In this document: one piece after another, positions 44,301 to 46,972 of the stretch
Layout: every line of letters begins with the position of its first letter
Numbering within the stretch: position 1 is the first letter of the stretch
NCBI RefSeq assembly: GCF_026340465.1
Contig: NZ_JAPEPC010000001.1
Location: 2,235,501-2,299,500 of the forward strand
Reading direction: 5' to 3'
DNA: 64,000 nucleotides
Source of the DNA: Streptomyces sp. NBC_01306
Lineage (GTDB): Bacteria; Actinomycetota; Actinomycetes; Streptomycetales; Streptomycetaceae
Translations under genes and position numbers: made by a program
The notes under the pieces: model-generated
What the model saw: only the letters and a program-made list of their open reading frames with translations
Database searches by the model: none
Told to the model about the DNA's origin: nothing

Positions 44301-44425
44301 AGTTCGTCCAATTCCAGCTGACGCAGCTCAACGTGCGGTACCCGGGGGGTGTGTTCGAGGACGACGGTCCGCCCGTGACACTGTCCACGGACATCTTCGC
44401 CGCGCTGTCCGGCGCGGGCGACTGA
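17390..44425 (+). CDS. 9011-aa giant T7SS-associated multidomain protein with five tandem metzincin modules
   Basis: One uninterrupted frame of 27 kb, roughly 1 MDa. Residues 1-450: helical, with a WXG100/CpnT-like start and several hydrophobic helices. Residues 450-860: Thr/Asn/Gln-rich linkers. Residues 870-2400: repeated beta-rich modules. Around 2587-2781: an OTU-like segment reading DGNGFF where the Cys should be, ending with GHY. Residues 3066-9011: five repeat units. Each has a metzincin signature (HETGHLLGFQD or HEIGHLMGLWD; first His at 3225, 4516, 5700, 6842, 8014) and a Met-turn (SLMSG or ALMG). Each then has two EndoU-like segments without evident catalytic His, a truncated duplicate of the metzincin N-half, and a helical tail. 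There is no Sec signal; secretion by the adjacent EccBCD is inferred. The ribosome site is weak (tgatgaga), so translation probably couples to the upstream gene. Confidence 0.95.
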   Translation: MLTPSPAIEWIMHALTGMKWPQANEDELRNAADLYDSVGNDYKQLDDQLVQLLQSIRQNFEGDAATAFLNLGQVIAGGDNSFLDAAAEQSQQMAKTARDTANQAEYTKWMMLAQLIELLAEFMYAMAFSWVPGFGEALLEGLSWRTLFTRVFLKMLIKELLKRIAQHVALGVGMGIAMDRIIQLVQIGQGNRDKFDNKLLLDAVKFGAIQGLVTGPLSLLAPGIGKWLGNKLGKGLSKLLTTELTTLFKTLEKVGGKGGASDLAKNVAKLLSDHDLSLTKGFTKLGGKEGAKATTENFIKNMGKEFAKSPINGLTKEESRQIGKTWAKTVTEHWSGPAKGAAEALSKELTRELGSTLDKNALKVLAHDMPQTLMHMGFQGNKRFRLGMVGSGLLVESIGQNLGEGFYNLIYQDGFSTSWDTFVAGMLTGGLSHGGHVYLVHPVVHAMSHHFDTSGLDGGFDKGLDKNFDLDPPKGLDKNLDGQLDDHLDYLDVSDTESLYSNTTDDTSHDSVTPVTPVPTSSSNTTVHTVNHSNDVQHTNDVQHTNTSDSRNESEAPVTPIAPVSQVAPVASVPHANTASTTSPNLSSTPSSSPHLPNAAPPSRRPNQSPLLPNNGEGSSSIELKPLPRPTSTQTTSTDFDSSLTPNNELVTAPESTANNVTETVTETVHVNETVDETVSETPPPRPLSHTNTVSTEHQNNSALDTDQLQNNQHTDQQNNDQANNQITEQNTQQVNQQVNQQVNQQNNEESPAGGPEHDDTLTPPTAANRPGETTAGSPRPPLWQHDVSQYVKPNATHPRPAERPLPTGSTAGHSSTKLLQPGGRSIGRTLHDKLNAALSLKRTGDRADESVIKEIDDELARHPGSFLGDGRRFVVKHSVPFLGTSLTKAKRTVMTVTAVPYADRWTHHPDSDARDPHKLDTSQQLQQQTGTNTGTSRGTGLQLGLAAGALPSDARMLFDLRGSASHNQKHVIGSHDQRSFQRETRTTGGSESFHQDVYYKVEFHPDERIDAFGTGVKNGMTTRVSKDSAVPKESELRVPHNFTPPPGARPGSPSTEGFGPVKSVFDWAVQKLDARPGGYKHKQLSDYFSSDHFHSRSDEIARGPLAPLDVRRRNGQSAGTFQVGKAISGEHHLIEVVGDAEMRITDAITVKNEVLVQDNRRYVVAFFGGSRFAIPTDQAPHIFMQLGLTLHYSHDSSEVSLQGGNVGRKITGRVKGSDTALYLQELQVPVTFEGETHTLDTWSLVRLPVREARERAGWDPDTHTRPEGSEPPLPAHWRNGDYDLTHTRATDLVIDNTHATDPASPNVLVDRVLDWINRTHGDSVLVAPRPDGNSADPRGQLTKFLQAISGERSRAQANTRIIMAKFDERNLATTLNELAHDGLSVKLFGRNLTKENLFSLNLKAELDRPVYQGTDRDRMTRQNNNAGERVGNAHSTTHTFGAQAGGTVELRSNETFRKGTPDHIGVLGARAGASRQHTRSNGTVFTAGREDVTASPAGVHSFSATGRFTAELVGVHQWHATYRALTLGRAGRKIHEPVTVGGPGATLGDFSVMLHLSEQYMPKVDPHAEGAANPYAVEHATTTRELTQDETEDLWAPSAWQRADTLKNIPVITQYVPTDHHLQEAGPLVANRATRGEWSLTTEGTSQHQRMKNALGSMSLTADSDQVFSPTGKQLNDVRAPGFLYGATGDIRLVGRRGNPTAVGGPVDLKPELNNSLDLAVSGGDGKGWVLSFDLNAGHFPAQHTSVPTTTRYGFGATPYSRSSMTSTGGGRTNSRSVNIVPENGQWVPVAANAEYRVEMSADKLGALTPFRSKLPAWTGQLVDKANGWRGLVSEQAAHALNLFNTGITQVPRLAEGAGAWSHSSWFKESPLGVVPVSAPSGPDANRAQFMRSLRNLRFTRNSLESIRTLLSERHGQAMVESGIPQQYRGRAPWRGFTESLPLGGKEYRVTVKQVPGARSVEDFGFGDVESGQSVTTSTTDSRGVTRSRGLSANITERITGPNGSSGGPLGNSSGSTGTSGGHSSSESDTVAQVTVIPGPLATVSTSYDVVVTVLDNKGDVVLEHTWPAGSARSQEPLALLKPGGETEGDVYTPPPASVDVWQSANATPDRISRHLAQHVSGDNRPAGLVPSNGVHFTRVLGSENVEALAHITLAKAQTPHLNGGHAGKGPETHGVLTGDQLAQARAKAANVKLLSPGKGGGDTLTAGTNELSLTGSLIDGSALGENGYQPLGLVDDTLIGGSTGSLQLHPAFDLSGAKLLATADVRMEFATGTGESFDVGEGQVHGKNGGLGGDAIGADSHNTTYQITPVIAPGVGSSEEYKFNEATAAKINMKPDTGRAFLFSVPTKWLAVAGVHRHFKDSSFGQVATRGLTWEGYDPPGLQAGETDTDVLAWIREDVARDLGLITDQNHPAALSSQWDDVAKGWKTWKANHDAYWSTYRPLTDLAFVVQDAQHRLDVATTPEARQAAQQALDTANAELNAARETVRPKLESLTQKLRDAGEHYRNLRSAADALNDWHRLPENERTGTAPESLAYDATVEHDHGVEKPEHGAEYEEFTNDAGEVTSLKNVVSGEIHEVGPTTKDGNGFFHHLAAHLVRIDPDLLTTQGITVPKGHDLTDTVNELRTLFGKNLREDRDSPNPLADYIHPDLTDKFEPDEIRAAGLDTLLDRSTPQGREYTEGKWIPHSAGRPTENHRAVLTPEQRTSLAASQTTRPANEESAAKDSAGDLYPPLAAQLFGVPVTVMVGGRRHTFMPNGSEATGNPGNRGVELLLKDGHYRYVDQTQDLRPPQDPPSDNESVSDDDSVSDGGSDLEPVPGTPRPVVKVPDDGYSQLTSLLVSAPSAVAPKLPHLGQKLRNLVGSPDELRATASAASDVEHHQDLHTLVLGMKEAVHAHVVELGARGLAMRMPHLVPQFTQGNRRAMYRAVNLMFKEVKTAVAAWEHSGDSPWSQSFLPLLADTFGVDLTVHTAPSGGNPGGSDRFRPPPGGGAPLSVHLQQNGSHFDGTTEPTARPRTESFRVPGASPNAPLHTRHTGPLEAPAPVPLHKPAATPTLTADYSVVEIPPHRSATAPHPIADVSSLGTAEILPPSDRTMDEGGAAASVWERGFAVERTLLSDGSVRSDVTVRIHLDVQPGANANHVANAKAMAKRGIDTYYNDPKHRLPNGDLLQVKLEFVFDPADAHRKVKLHPDPDGTGRDNSATWYVSEGGAGSIDKSYVIAHETGHLLGFQDQYREAKQGRPFRPVYDDHSLMSGYGIDASGRVQFDMDHMTSDHTLSPSLRIMPRDLLLLSTAVDAAWSHTPGAGAAPHDKARAHIPLDVRERVLRGNAGTGANGLLAPRGPSGRFRPEATGPLNPNGTYRAGKRPDGTVQTMFPDHWSPDEVLHATRQVYLDHVRTGSLRTDTERSGRQTFDGVYQGVRIKGTADAIGTIIDFAPHPDQSGLQPPTHLEPPPPRKLTDEPAFSDASMRFMLRGDVPTLTGVQYAHSEDRRELAQTDRGIIFEKLTDPDFNGVRRAEVWFRNPPTGPGPKTLKVGDGDSPDGVGQDGWGTNPRMLFPEEWAPGDLREAVRDAHNNALANGLFEVLPDGGYLWEGSAGGVRMQGVVKDGEHRWFRPTRFQPHPEWDAHDIAATTSETPMTFTRASGGLAEFRASHVVFTNGDRGLNLTRVVRYSRGMDPGALTELREKLSDVQDHIDDTYNSGEESKENGRLPKTRFTVELRPTSRNNPSEDGADIGTLSLHSAEDAAARLLGFDVDPDAGRQDLVRQVLEHRRPTPRSTHSWNPPNQQQGGTPSPLLTADVEAALRRNTHAGLFDEPGVLELLAARRSQDHAPHVTKESTEAALAALTEDEFAPGYTRTPDDQLPDGWTPDRLRLAALRAARSSAPRTPDPHQPGALTIVTTPEPGVQLTTRVSSTSLVVLGAEIVRVPQPAAPAGHPQAPAPQPGNHAPVDLTSNVTPVNPVHLAAISGALGLHPTYLRSVLPVLHQSVTPSEALHTLQTLATRLDAGPQLGEFVRRMSELGVSADDWWDLSTFQHSQGESMRSLLGPDLQQSRQRIDEWQRTEVVDTDAVTDATAHELGVHPLALTRLADALRLYSPSDITRLNMDADFWQRPATPEELALEYLAGHRTEIEELRAEIDRERFDELADDLLGEDRNETGDPDLDYHGFLHWSRMSLEGLRHFTTAELDFLIGNWSAVRDIVPPPPGFDLADHRSELYEVEHQRNMAEFAVIRANRAQDPVALSSAQERLAQLDPYVTDHRAEMEQRLAQLWSENPMTPATPGAQTPSSHPATPTHTVFDEDIVMGDADQMDWDGDIVMTPSPHRPHSSPHLTTLHETTAPVHAPTPGVDYSVAEIPPRPSASVPRPERSLGTAEIERPSMRTVAKGGAAASVWERGFAVERTELSDGSVRSDITVRIHLDLQPGANEKHVANAKDMAKRGIDTYYNAPKHRLPNGDLLHVELEFVDNPAQAHRKVALHPDPDGTGRDNSATWYVSEGGAGSADKSHVIAHETGHLLGFQDQYREARTGRPLRPVHDDHSLMSGYGTDDAGLIQFSMDHGIHSTHPLSPTLRIVPRDLLLLSTAVDTAWSHAPGVGAGPLDKARAHIPLEVRDRVLRGNATTGATGLLAPRGPSGRVRPEPTTPRNPNGTYQAGKRPDGSDQTMFPDHWSPEEALHATRQVYLDHVRTNSLTTDRERSNRQTFDGVYQGVRIKGTAGTTGTIIDFAPHPDQNGLQPPTHLQPPPPRKPTDEPAFGDVATRFLTYGSTADRTGVHYTLPGPNGALAQNKHGVFIEPLWPAHPNGTQWATVWFKDPNLREQTVRALANGTPPPPALHRGDRENDAMVGVDGEVATPHLLFPSDWSTPQLLDSIVEAHRNARGNGSWVEVPEGGYLWEGVHDGVRMHGHVRDGEHLWARPSTDQPPSPDHSPKVFAVTPPVDFEMPRPGSTPAPFRVQRVIHLDGSLGMRITRVLSHPALSPEQSNELAGPLREVQLQVGAELNRPDPLAHRELSLITFAVELSPTDDPAMTEYSPELSNIATDFFNPNMVQDLMVLDLNDQEAVNTFLREAADRLPPVSELPAGWQGPQGQPHHEQDPAWTSDVTTSVRRNTLAGLLDEPGVKALLAQHRGQEPPSPLTNTDTNTTDTSADTHTVGADAGAGTHTDRMAAVADALGLQPSDLTSIESALKGSALIRPALDALNQLAARLDAGPTGPFVKRMTELDVPLSEWWDFSSYLHTKRASMSDMVALDRTWVQPVLDDSRAHPVPNVSAEASAQAHALGVHPRYLTRLADALKVGTEDVALLGKRKPFWQQPLSPETLGQKVRAELDSEREKREDARLARDHRRFDDAAAELLGSRSTRTEEEFRSFMHWSTVAHLGLDVLPDQRLRELVGHWRLETNDGTDPVPADFDPRKAGKPQAELLHMVALAHRSGPLPQKLEKALARRDADIKAQLTLLDLWHEGDVHQDDGPPVTLPTAPNPAQSSSTQQHASQNVPLRMPHASPHRAPAPTPTPAAGHAVTDVPTAPVAPTPIAEIPPHSSASVPRPPVTDVRSLGTAEVLPPSDRVMDLGGAAASVWERGFSVERTELSDGSVRSDITVRIHLDLQTGANENHVANAKDMAKRGIDTYYNAPKHRLPNGDLLRVKVEFVDTPAQAHHTVELHPDPDGDGRDNSGTWYVSEIGKGAEDKAYVIAHETGHLLGFQDQYREAKAGIPLRPVHDDHSLMSGPDIDESGLIQFDMNLPPFDRLSPNLRVVPRDLLMLSTAVDAAWAHTPGVGTGPHDGARAHIPLDVRDRVLRGNPSTGAAGLLAPRGPAGRFRPEATGPRNPNGTYQAGKRPDGSDQTMFPDHWSPEEALHATRQVYLDHVRTNILTTDSERSGRQTFDGVYQGVRIKGTADAIGTIIDFAPHPDQNGLQPPTHLEPPPPRKPTDDPAIGDVALRFLTYGSTSDRTGVHHTLPEEAGTFAQRHHGVHIEPLWPAHPNGTQWATVLFKDPNLRGRTAQAVAKGSPPPLEWQLGDRENGTVFNPDGMTAAGQLLFPHHWSLPTLRDAIAGAHRTARNAGSWVEVPEGGYLWEGVHDGVRMHGYVRDGEHLWARPSTDQPLISAMSAKVLAVTDPVRISLNTPDGTPLPFHVQRVIHEDGTLGLHITRVLERPPLADEFHEYLRDEMLPDLREQLAADFNRLSPYRHRELSLVTFDIELSPTEDPAMELGDDSELVKIAQNDGDLSSLLSDLMTVDSIDEAGMDALLQSVRGMLPPVSELPADWQGPQGQPQHEQNPVLKSVWESDVTTSVHRNTPAGILDEPGVRALLAPYRSQEPSSPLTNTGTDTVVSPHRLAAAAGVLTLRPSDLTSITAALQGTTPLRTALDSLNQLAARLGLGRSTRQLVKQMTDIGVPLSEWSHFSSYLHTKGHTLSRVASMDPARAKKLYADSRAHPMPRVPDDTRFFAYTLGMHPTYLQRLADALHVHPSDVLNLGEYETFRQQPHAPEALARNYWLDNHQTLEDVRFARSHTRFNTVADELLGSDPDLAYARFRSFMHWSGVASEGLHIFTDQRLRELVGHWRVETNDGTTHVPEDYDPFVEREQHADLLHLADKSAPLLDPAREEALDKYERHIQTRLTQLDEQYPGGVSQGDGPPVTPSTAPPATQQPAAPRPHLQSPPTVLPQSPANPPQSSAAPHAPAAPQTPAPTASSTPGSVEIPRPTAAFRNSAGYTGPIWMRQFSARRIELPNGVSRSEITVRIHLDAKDGVTPEDIEATKDVTARSLTKYFNAPRHRLPNGDLLVVKAEFTDDPAQAHHTVVLHPDPNGNGPDDAGNWYVSAQSIESKPHMPAHEIGHLMGLWDYYRRHTPGLAHWPVYDDHALMGGNYADPLFGRISVDNHFPRPMTLSPHLRVMPRDLLVLGTAIKSAMPHAPWGTADIPLDVRERVLRGNPRTGTPGLLAPQGATDRLRPTPTTERNPNGTYQAGTHPDGSARTMFPDHWTLEEALYATRQVYLRQQSTGGLVPTTETPGIEPGSHHFDGYYQGVRIKGTADLTGTITDFAPHSDQADIVPPDHLVMPAPTSNEPAVGEGTLRFVTYGSTHSRTGVHYALPGPDGAAAQRGQGVQIDTLWSAHPNGTQWATVWFKDPNLRGHTAHAVANGAAPPRPLKLGDAENGTALGADGTGITAHLLFPSDWSPRKLWTAMVMAHRNALDTGSLVQVPEGGYLWEGVHDGVRMHGHVRDGEQLWVRPSTHQPPVPHSSPEILAVTAPLQVGAAKPDGSTALFHIQRVIHQDGNLGMRVTRVLPHPPMLEERQTELTEHLLPEVRKQLAAGFNRLSPQGHRELSQVTFDVELSLTDDPTMVAFSPELMNILIGSSDTSILKDLTLLDPTDQQGLDTFLHNVVNLLPPVPRKPAGWKRPQGLPHHTRRSVWESDVATSLHRNTPAGILEEPGVKGLLEQHRSIQDRPGPLTDADADAGTGADGKTTAKASTSTDTEAGAGAGAGAGAGVDRMAAAAKELGIPSSALASIKVALRGSALLGPALTGLDQLAARMEAWKHSTGALVRRMTELGAPLPGWWDFSSYLHSKQLTMNDMLDMDLPQAWKLYKDSFAHPLPRIPHGTAEQAYALGVHPAYLQRLADALQVDPADIVELGEDKFRWQQPLSPEAVALDYRISKQQKVADLHFTRDHARFDTVADRLLGSDPTVTEQRFRSFMHWSTVADVGLHIFTDERLQELAEHWREDTEDGTDPVPEDFDPRMEREKHAALLHEVDLAEQSGHLSKELTETLNKYKRYIRSKTELLDLWYEGGVAKDAVPGGVAKDAVVPVTPSTAPHPPHRSAPAVLPQRPTTRGRSDSAPPPLPVPPQTPVAASLPHPVTPPAPAQPSAEIPRPSAPFMNSSGHTGPAWERKFSARRTVLPDGATQAEITVRIHLDPQAGVTPEVVQAAKDTAVGGLKKYYNDPDHRLPNGDLLRVRAEFTDDPKQAHHTIALHPNPDGNGRSNSANWYLSMETIEAQSQMPAHEIGHLLGLWDYYRDHTPGLAHWPVYDEHALMGAIYADPLFGRPAVDSQFQRPSVRSPYLRIMPRDLLVMGTAIGAAMPGSPRATVDIPLDVRERVLRGNPRTGTPGLLAPQGTTDRPRAIATEERNPNGTYQAGTHPDDSARTMFPDHWTLEEALYATRQVYLRQQSTDGLVPTTGARGIEAGNYHFTGDYQGVRIKGTVDGKGTITDFAPHSDQTGLVTPVHLRTPSVPELPPYFAHLAPPPGVTGEPAIGEGTLRFVTYGSTHNRTGVHYALPDRAGVEAQYDQGVLINPLWSAHPNGTQWATVWFRDPNLRGLTEQAAAKGTPPPREWQLGDRENGAVLGADGTATIGQLLFPSSWSTHQVWEAMVVAHRNAIGSGSWVQVPEGGYLWEGVYNGVRMHGHVRGGEQLWVRPSAYQPPVPHSSSEVLALTAPVHTQVNKPNGTAAQFAVRRVIHQDGALGIRVTRVLPYPPLDPAEHSRVTDELLPQIRAQLTAGFHHPDPAGRRDLSRVTFDVELAPAADPTMKLTRRSDIFTVLMGDVDNSTLPDLMAVDASDPSSLYHFLNTVAPTLPPLSELPAGWQGPQGQPHHEQDPVWTSDVTASVRRNTPSGLLDEPGVRGLLEQHRSLEPTGPLTDATTSPSPSTDTHPGGTENTGTGTGTSTAADTSTGVDRTAAAAQALGLHPTALASIKVALQGPAPLRSALDALDQLAARLEARPHTTSALIRRMSEIGAPLSEWWHFASYLHTQQGLMSDVISMDRAGAQKLFNDSRIHPLPQVPNETELHAYALGVHPRYLTRLADALRVPTADIISLGEDKSFWQQPLSPEAVAQKYRDNERQRQEEARIGRDRARFLAAADELLGSEPGLADQRFRSFVHWSAEAQHLGLNVFTDQRLRELVGHWRRKTNDGTDQVPADFDPREKGKFQADLFLTVDLARRSGPLPTKLAEELALYEQFVQFQLTQLNVRYPGGVFEDDGPPVTLSTDIFAALSGAGD
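26585..30466 (+). repeat. Giant-protein repeat unit 1 (residues 3066-4359)
   Basis: It begins at the EIP motif that opens every unit. It contains HETGHLLGFQD (first His codon 27062-27064) and Met-turn SLMSG. It is the longest unit at 1294 aa because of extra linker and an additional segment before its helical tail, and it is the most diverged in the second EndoU-like part (LFEVLPDGGYLWEG). Confidence 0.9.
30467..34006 (+). repeat. Giant-protein repeat unit 2 (residues 4360-5539)
   Basis: Same order of segments: metzincin signature at 30935, EndoU-like halves, half-metzincin duplicate and helical tail. A 100-bp tract (31373-31472) is identical to unit 3 (34919-35018), showing recent homogenisation. 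Confidence 0.9.
34007..37510 (+). repeat. Giant-protein repeat unit 3 (residues 5540-6707)
   Basis: The metzincin signature HETGHLLGFQD starts at 34487, with Met-turn SLMSG following. It is closest to unit 2 in sequence; the helical tail is more diverged. Confidence 0.9.
37511..41026 (+). repeat. Giant-protein repeat unit 4 (residues 6708-7879)
   Basis: This is a second subtype: the opening reads GPIWMRQFSARR and the zinc motif HEIGHLMGLWD starts at 37913, with Met-turn ALMGG. The linker carries a hexamer microsatellite coding a Gly-Ala run (about 39853-39890). Tracts 38170-38244 and 38332-38420 are identical to unit 5. Confidence 0.9.
41027..44422 (+). repeat. Giant-protein repeat unit 5 (residues 7880-9011)
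   Basis: It belongs to the subtype of unit 4, with HEIGHLLGLWD starting at 41429. It ends at the point where the Pro-rich linker to a next unit would begin, so the protein stops after a whole number of units, followed by the tail TLSTDIFAALSGAGD. Confidence 0.9.
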
Positions 44426-44515
44426 CACGCACCACTGCCGTACACGGCTGACGTACACGAACGAATGCACATGAGCAGTAAGAGCAGTACGAGAAGCAGG
44501 AGAGGCGAGGTGGCC

Positions 44516-46075
44516 ATGGCGAGCACGGAACCCGAGTCGAACAGCGAGGTGTCCGCTGCTGCGGACACGTCCGATGAGGCGGCGCCGGGAGAGGGTACGC
44601 AGACCGGGACGGAGAAGGTGACGGAATCCGGCGGGGCTTCCCCGGAGGACGTCGCCGCGACGCTCGCCGGTGGCGTGATCGGTGCGGAGGTGCCTGCCGC
44701 CACCCGCGTGACGGAGAGCAAGGCAACGACGCTCGAATCGGCACCCGAGGCCGTGGCCGCCGAGAAGGCCGAGCCGCAGAAGGCCGAGAAGCCCCAGAAG
44801 CCCGAACCGGCCCCCGAACCGGCCTCGGAACCGGCTTCGGAACCGGCTTCGGAACCGGCTTCGGATGCCACGGCGGCCCCCGCAACCGAGCCGGAAACCA
44901 CGGCCACCCCCGCCAGCGCCACAGCGACCTCGACCTCGACGGCCGCAGCCTCAACGTCCCGTGGGATACCGGCACTCACCGCCGTACTGGGCAGCCTCAC
45001 CCGGAGCCGTACTCGCACCCGTACCTCCTCCGATGCCACCGCCGCCGTGAGCACCGCGGGCGGGAACGGCCCCGGCGGAACCGGTACGGAGGAGGAGGAC
45101 TCGGCACCCGGCAAGGTCTCCCGACCGATGGTCGCGGCGGCCGCGATCGGGGGCGTGGTGCTGCTGTCCCTCCCGTTCGTCGTCGCCTCGTTCACCGGCG
45201 GGGACGGACCCAAGCACAACACCAGGAACGCCGCCGCCGGATACACCGACCCCGGCGCCGGGGCGGACGGCTACGTACCGCAGTCCGACGCCTCCAAGGC
45301 ACCACTGGGCAAGGGCGGTTCGAAGGGGACCGGCGGATCGGGCCCGGCGGGCGGCGTGAACGCCCCGCCCATCCACGAAGCCGCGTCGGCGGACAGCGCC
45401 GACGGCCCCGGGGACACCAAGACGGACAGCCATCCCGGGAAGGGCACGACCGACTCGGACTCCTCCACGGGCAAGGGGAAGACCGACACCAAGACGGACT
45501 CCTCGTCGGGCAGCGGCGCCACCAACACGGCGAACAAGACGTCGTCCTCTCCCAAGGTGCTCTACTCCGCGATCGGCGGAATGCACTGCTCCAACAGTTC
45601 GGTCACCTACACCGAACGCGGCAAGTACACCGACGACCAGAAGGGCTGGACCACCCACGACGGCGCTTACGCCTCAGGTGGCTGCTCGGGCTGGTACCGC
45701 TCGATTCCCATGTCGGGCGACTCCAACGACAGCGACAACAGCGCGGTGTGGAACTTCCGGACCGGTGACGTGAAGTCCGGCAGCTGCAAGGTCAGCGTCT
45801 ACATACCGAACGACAGCAACGTCGGACACGTCGGCGGCCAGCCCACGTACTACACCGTCCACGACGGCACCAGCACCGCGGGCTCCACCCAGCTCGGCCA
45901 TTTCACGATCACCCAGGTGAGTCACCGCGGCGAGTGGATAGCAGCCCCCTCGTACAAGATCAACTCAGGTGTGCTGAGCGTCAAGCTCCACGACCGCGGC
46001 GACGACTGGAGTTCGTCGTCACGGGAGAACGCACACAATGCCTCGTCCGCGATCCGGGTGGAGTGCACGGCGTAA
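44516..46075 (+). CDS. Membrane-anchored protein with disordered inner arm and disulfide-rich outer domain
   Basis: About 519 aa from the Met of MASTEP (44516, gaggtggcc upstream); an in-frame Met at 44465 lacks a ribosome site. Residues 1-200 are Ala/Glu/Thr-rich, with four EPAS repeats. One transmembrane helix (RPMVAAAAIGGVVLLSLPFVV) follows. Then come a Lys/Asp/Ser-rich stalk and a C-terminal beta domain of about 170 aa with four Cys. That domain (VYIPN...YYTVHDG...LGHFTI...VKLHDRG) resembles golvesin or jelly-roll carbohydrate-binding domains. The N-in, C-out topology is inferred. It lies 90 bp after the giant gene and is probably cotranscribed; a partner, receptor or self-protection role is possible but not shown. 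Confidence 0.75.
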   Translation: MASTEPESNSEVSAAADTSDEAAPGEGTQTGTEKVTESGGASPEDVAATLAGGVIGAEVPAATRVTESKATTLESAPEAVAAEKAEPQKAEKPQKPEPAPEPASEPASEPASEPASDATAAPATEPETTATPASATATSTSTAAASTSRGIPALTAVLGSLTRSRTRTRTSSDATAAVSTAGGNGPGGTGTEEEDSAPGKVSRPMVAAAAIGGVVLLSLPFVVASFTGGDGPKHNTRNAAAGYTDPGAGADGYVPQSDASKAPLGKGGSKGTGGSGPAGGVNAPPIHEAASADSADGPGDTKTDSHPGKGTTDSDSSTGKGKTDTKTDSSSGSGATNTANKTSSSPKVLYSAIGGMHCSNSSVTYTERGKYTDDQKGWTTHDGAYASGGCSGWYRSIPMSGDSNDSDNSAVWNFRTGDVKSGSCKVSVYIPNDSNVGHVGGQPTYYTVHDGTSTAGSTQLGHFTITQVSHRGEWIAAPSYKINSGVLSVKLHDRGDDWSSSSRENAHNASSAIRVECTA

Positions 46076-46087
46076 CGCCCAACGGGC

Positions 46088-46125
46088 CCGGCCCGCCGTT
46101 CATTTCACCCTGGACGGCGGGCCGG
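46088..46125. terminator. Bidirectional hairpin at convergent gene ends
   Basis: A perfect 12-bp stem (ccggcccgccgt / acggcgggccgg) with a 14-nt loop overlaps the stop codon and last codons of the DMT transporter gene. It also lies 13 bp past the end of the membrane-anchored protein gene. It is likely a shared terminator. Confidence 0.75.
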
Positions 46126-46972
46126 TGCTGCCGGAGGCCAGCGGGGAGCGGGCCAGCTCGACGCAGCCGAGGCCGACCAGGGCGAGCGCGGCCAGCTCGG
46201 GCACCAGCCACCATCCGGTGCGCAGCGTCTCACCGAACAGGGTCACGCCGTACAGGATGCTGATGAGCGCGTCGCCGAGGGTGAGCATCGGCTGGACCGC
46301 GACCAGGGTGCCCGCCTGGAGGGCGTTCTGCAGCAGGAAGAGCGAGCCCACGCCGGCTGCGGCCGTGCCGTAGAGCTGCCAGGACTTGAGGAGTTCCACC
46401 CATCCGTCGGCGTCGCTGAGCCGCGCCATGGCGTCCTTCATGAGTGCGGCGGTGAGTGCGTAGCCGCAGGCGGCGGCCAGCCCGAGGAGAGCCCCGCGGG
46501 AGTTGCCACGGGTCTTGAGGGCCGCACCGATCAGGACCGTCTCGAAGATCCCGGTGAGGATCAGCGCCGGGATCCACCGCAGCCCGTCCACGGTCTCGCC
46601 ACCGCCGCCCGGAGCCGCGGTGGCCATCCCGAGAGCGAGGCCCACGGTGACGGCGGCCACGCCGTACCAGATCGTGTGGGGCAGCCGTACCCGCAGGAGG
46701 TGGCCGGCGAGCAGCAGGGTCGCGGGCAGTTCGATGACGAAGATCGGCTGCACCACGGCGATCGGCCCGGTGGCCAGGGCGACGGCCTGGCAGACGGCTG
46801 CGACGATCACCAGACCGACCCCGGCCAGCCACACCCGCTGGCGGATCAGGTGGCCGAAGAGGGACACATGCATCGCCTCGGCGTCGGGCACCTTCGCGGC
46901 GGCACGGCGCTGGAACACGGATGCGGCGCCGTTACTGAGCGCGGTGAGCACGGCGAAGAGGACACTGATCAC
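46100..46972 (-). CDS. DMT-superfamily (EamA-type) transporter
   Basis: The product is 290 aa from the GTG at 46972 (VISVLFAVLTALSNGAASVFQRRAA). It has about nine to ten hydrophobic helices in two halves, the drug/metabolite transporter architecture; the substrate is unknown. The longer frame to 47206 adds an Arg-rich N terminus of poor quality and is rejected. It is downstream of the tad operon on the same strand but separated by 344 bp, so it is probably a separate unit. Confidence 0.85.
   Translation of the reverse strand: MISVLFAVLTALSNGAASVFQRRAAAKVPDAEAMHVSLFGHLIRQRVWLAGVGLVIVAAVCQAVALATGPIAVVQPIFVIELPATLLLAGHLLRVRLPHTIWYGVAAVTVGLALGMATAAPGGGGETVDGLRWIPALILTGIFETVLIGAALKTRGNSRGALLGLAAACGYALTAALMKDAMARLSDADGWVELLKSWQLYGTAAAGVGSLFLLQNALQAGTLVAVQPMLTLGDALISILYGVTLFGETLRTGWWLVPELAALALVGLGCVELARSPLASGSTGPPSRVK

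Noticed and set aside
26585..44422. CRISPR-like periodic repeats
   Set aside because: The period is about 3.5 kb, the repeats are coding and diverged, and there are no short direct repeats with unique spacers.
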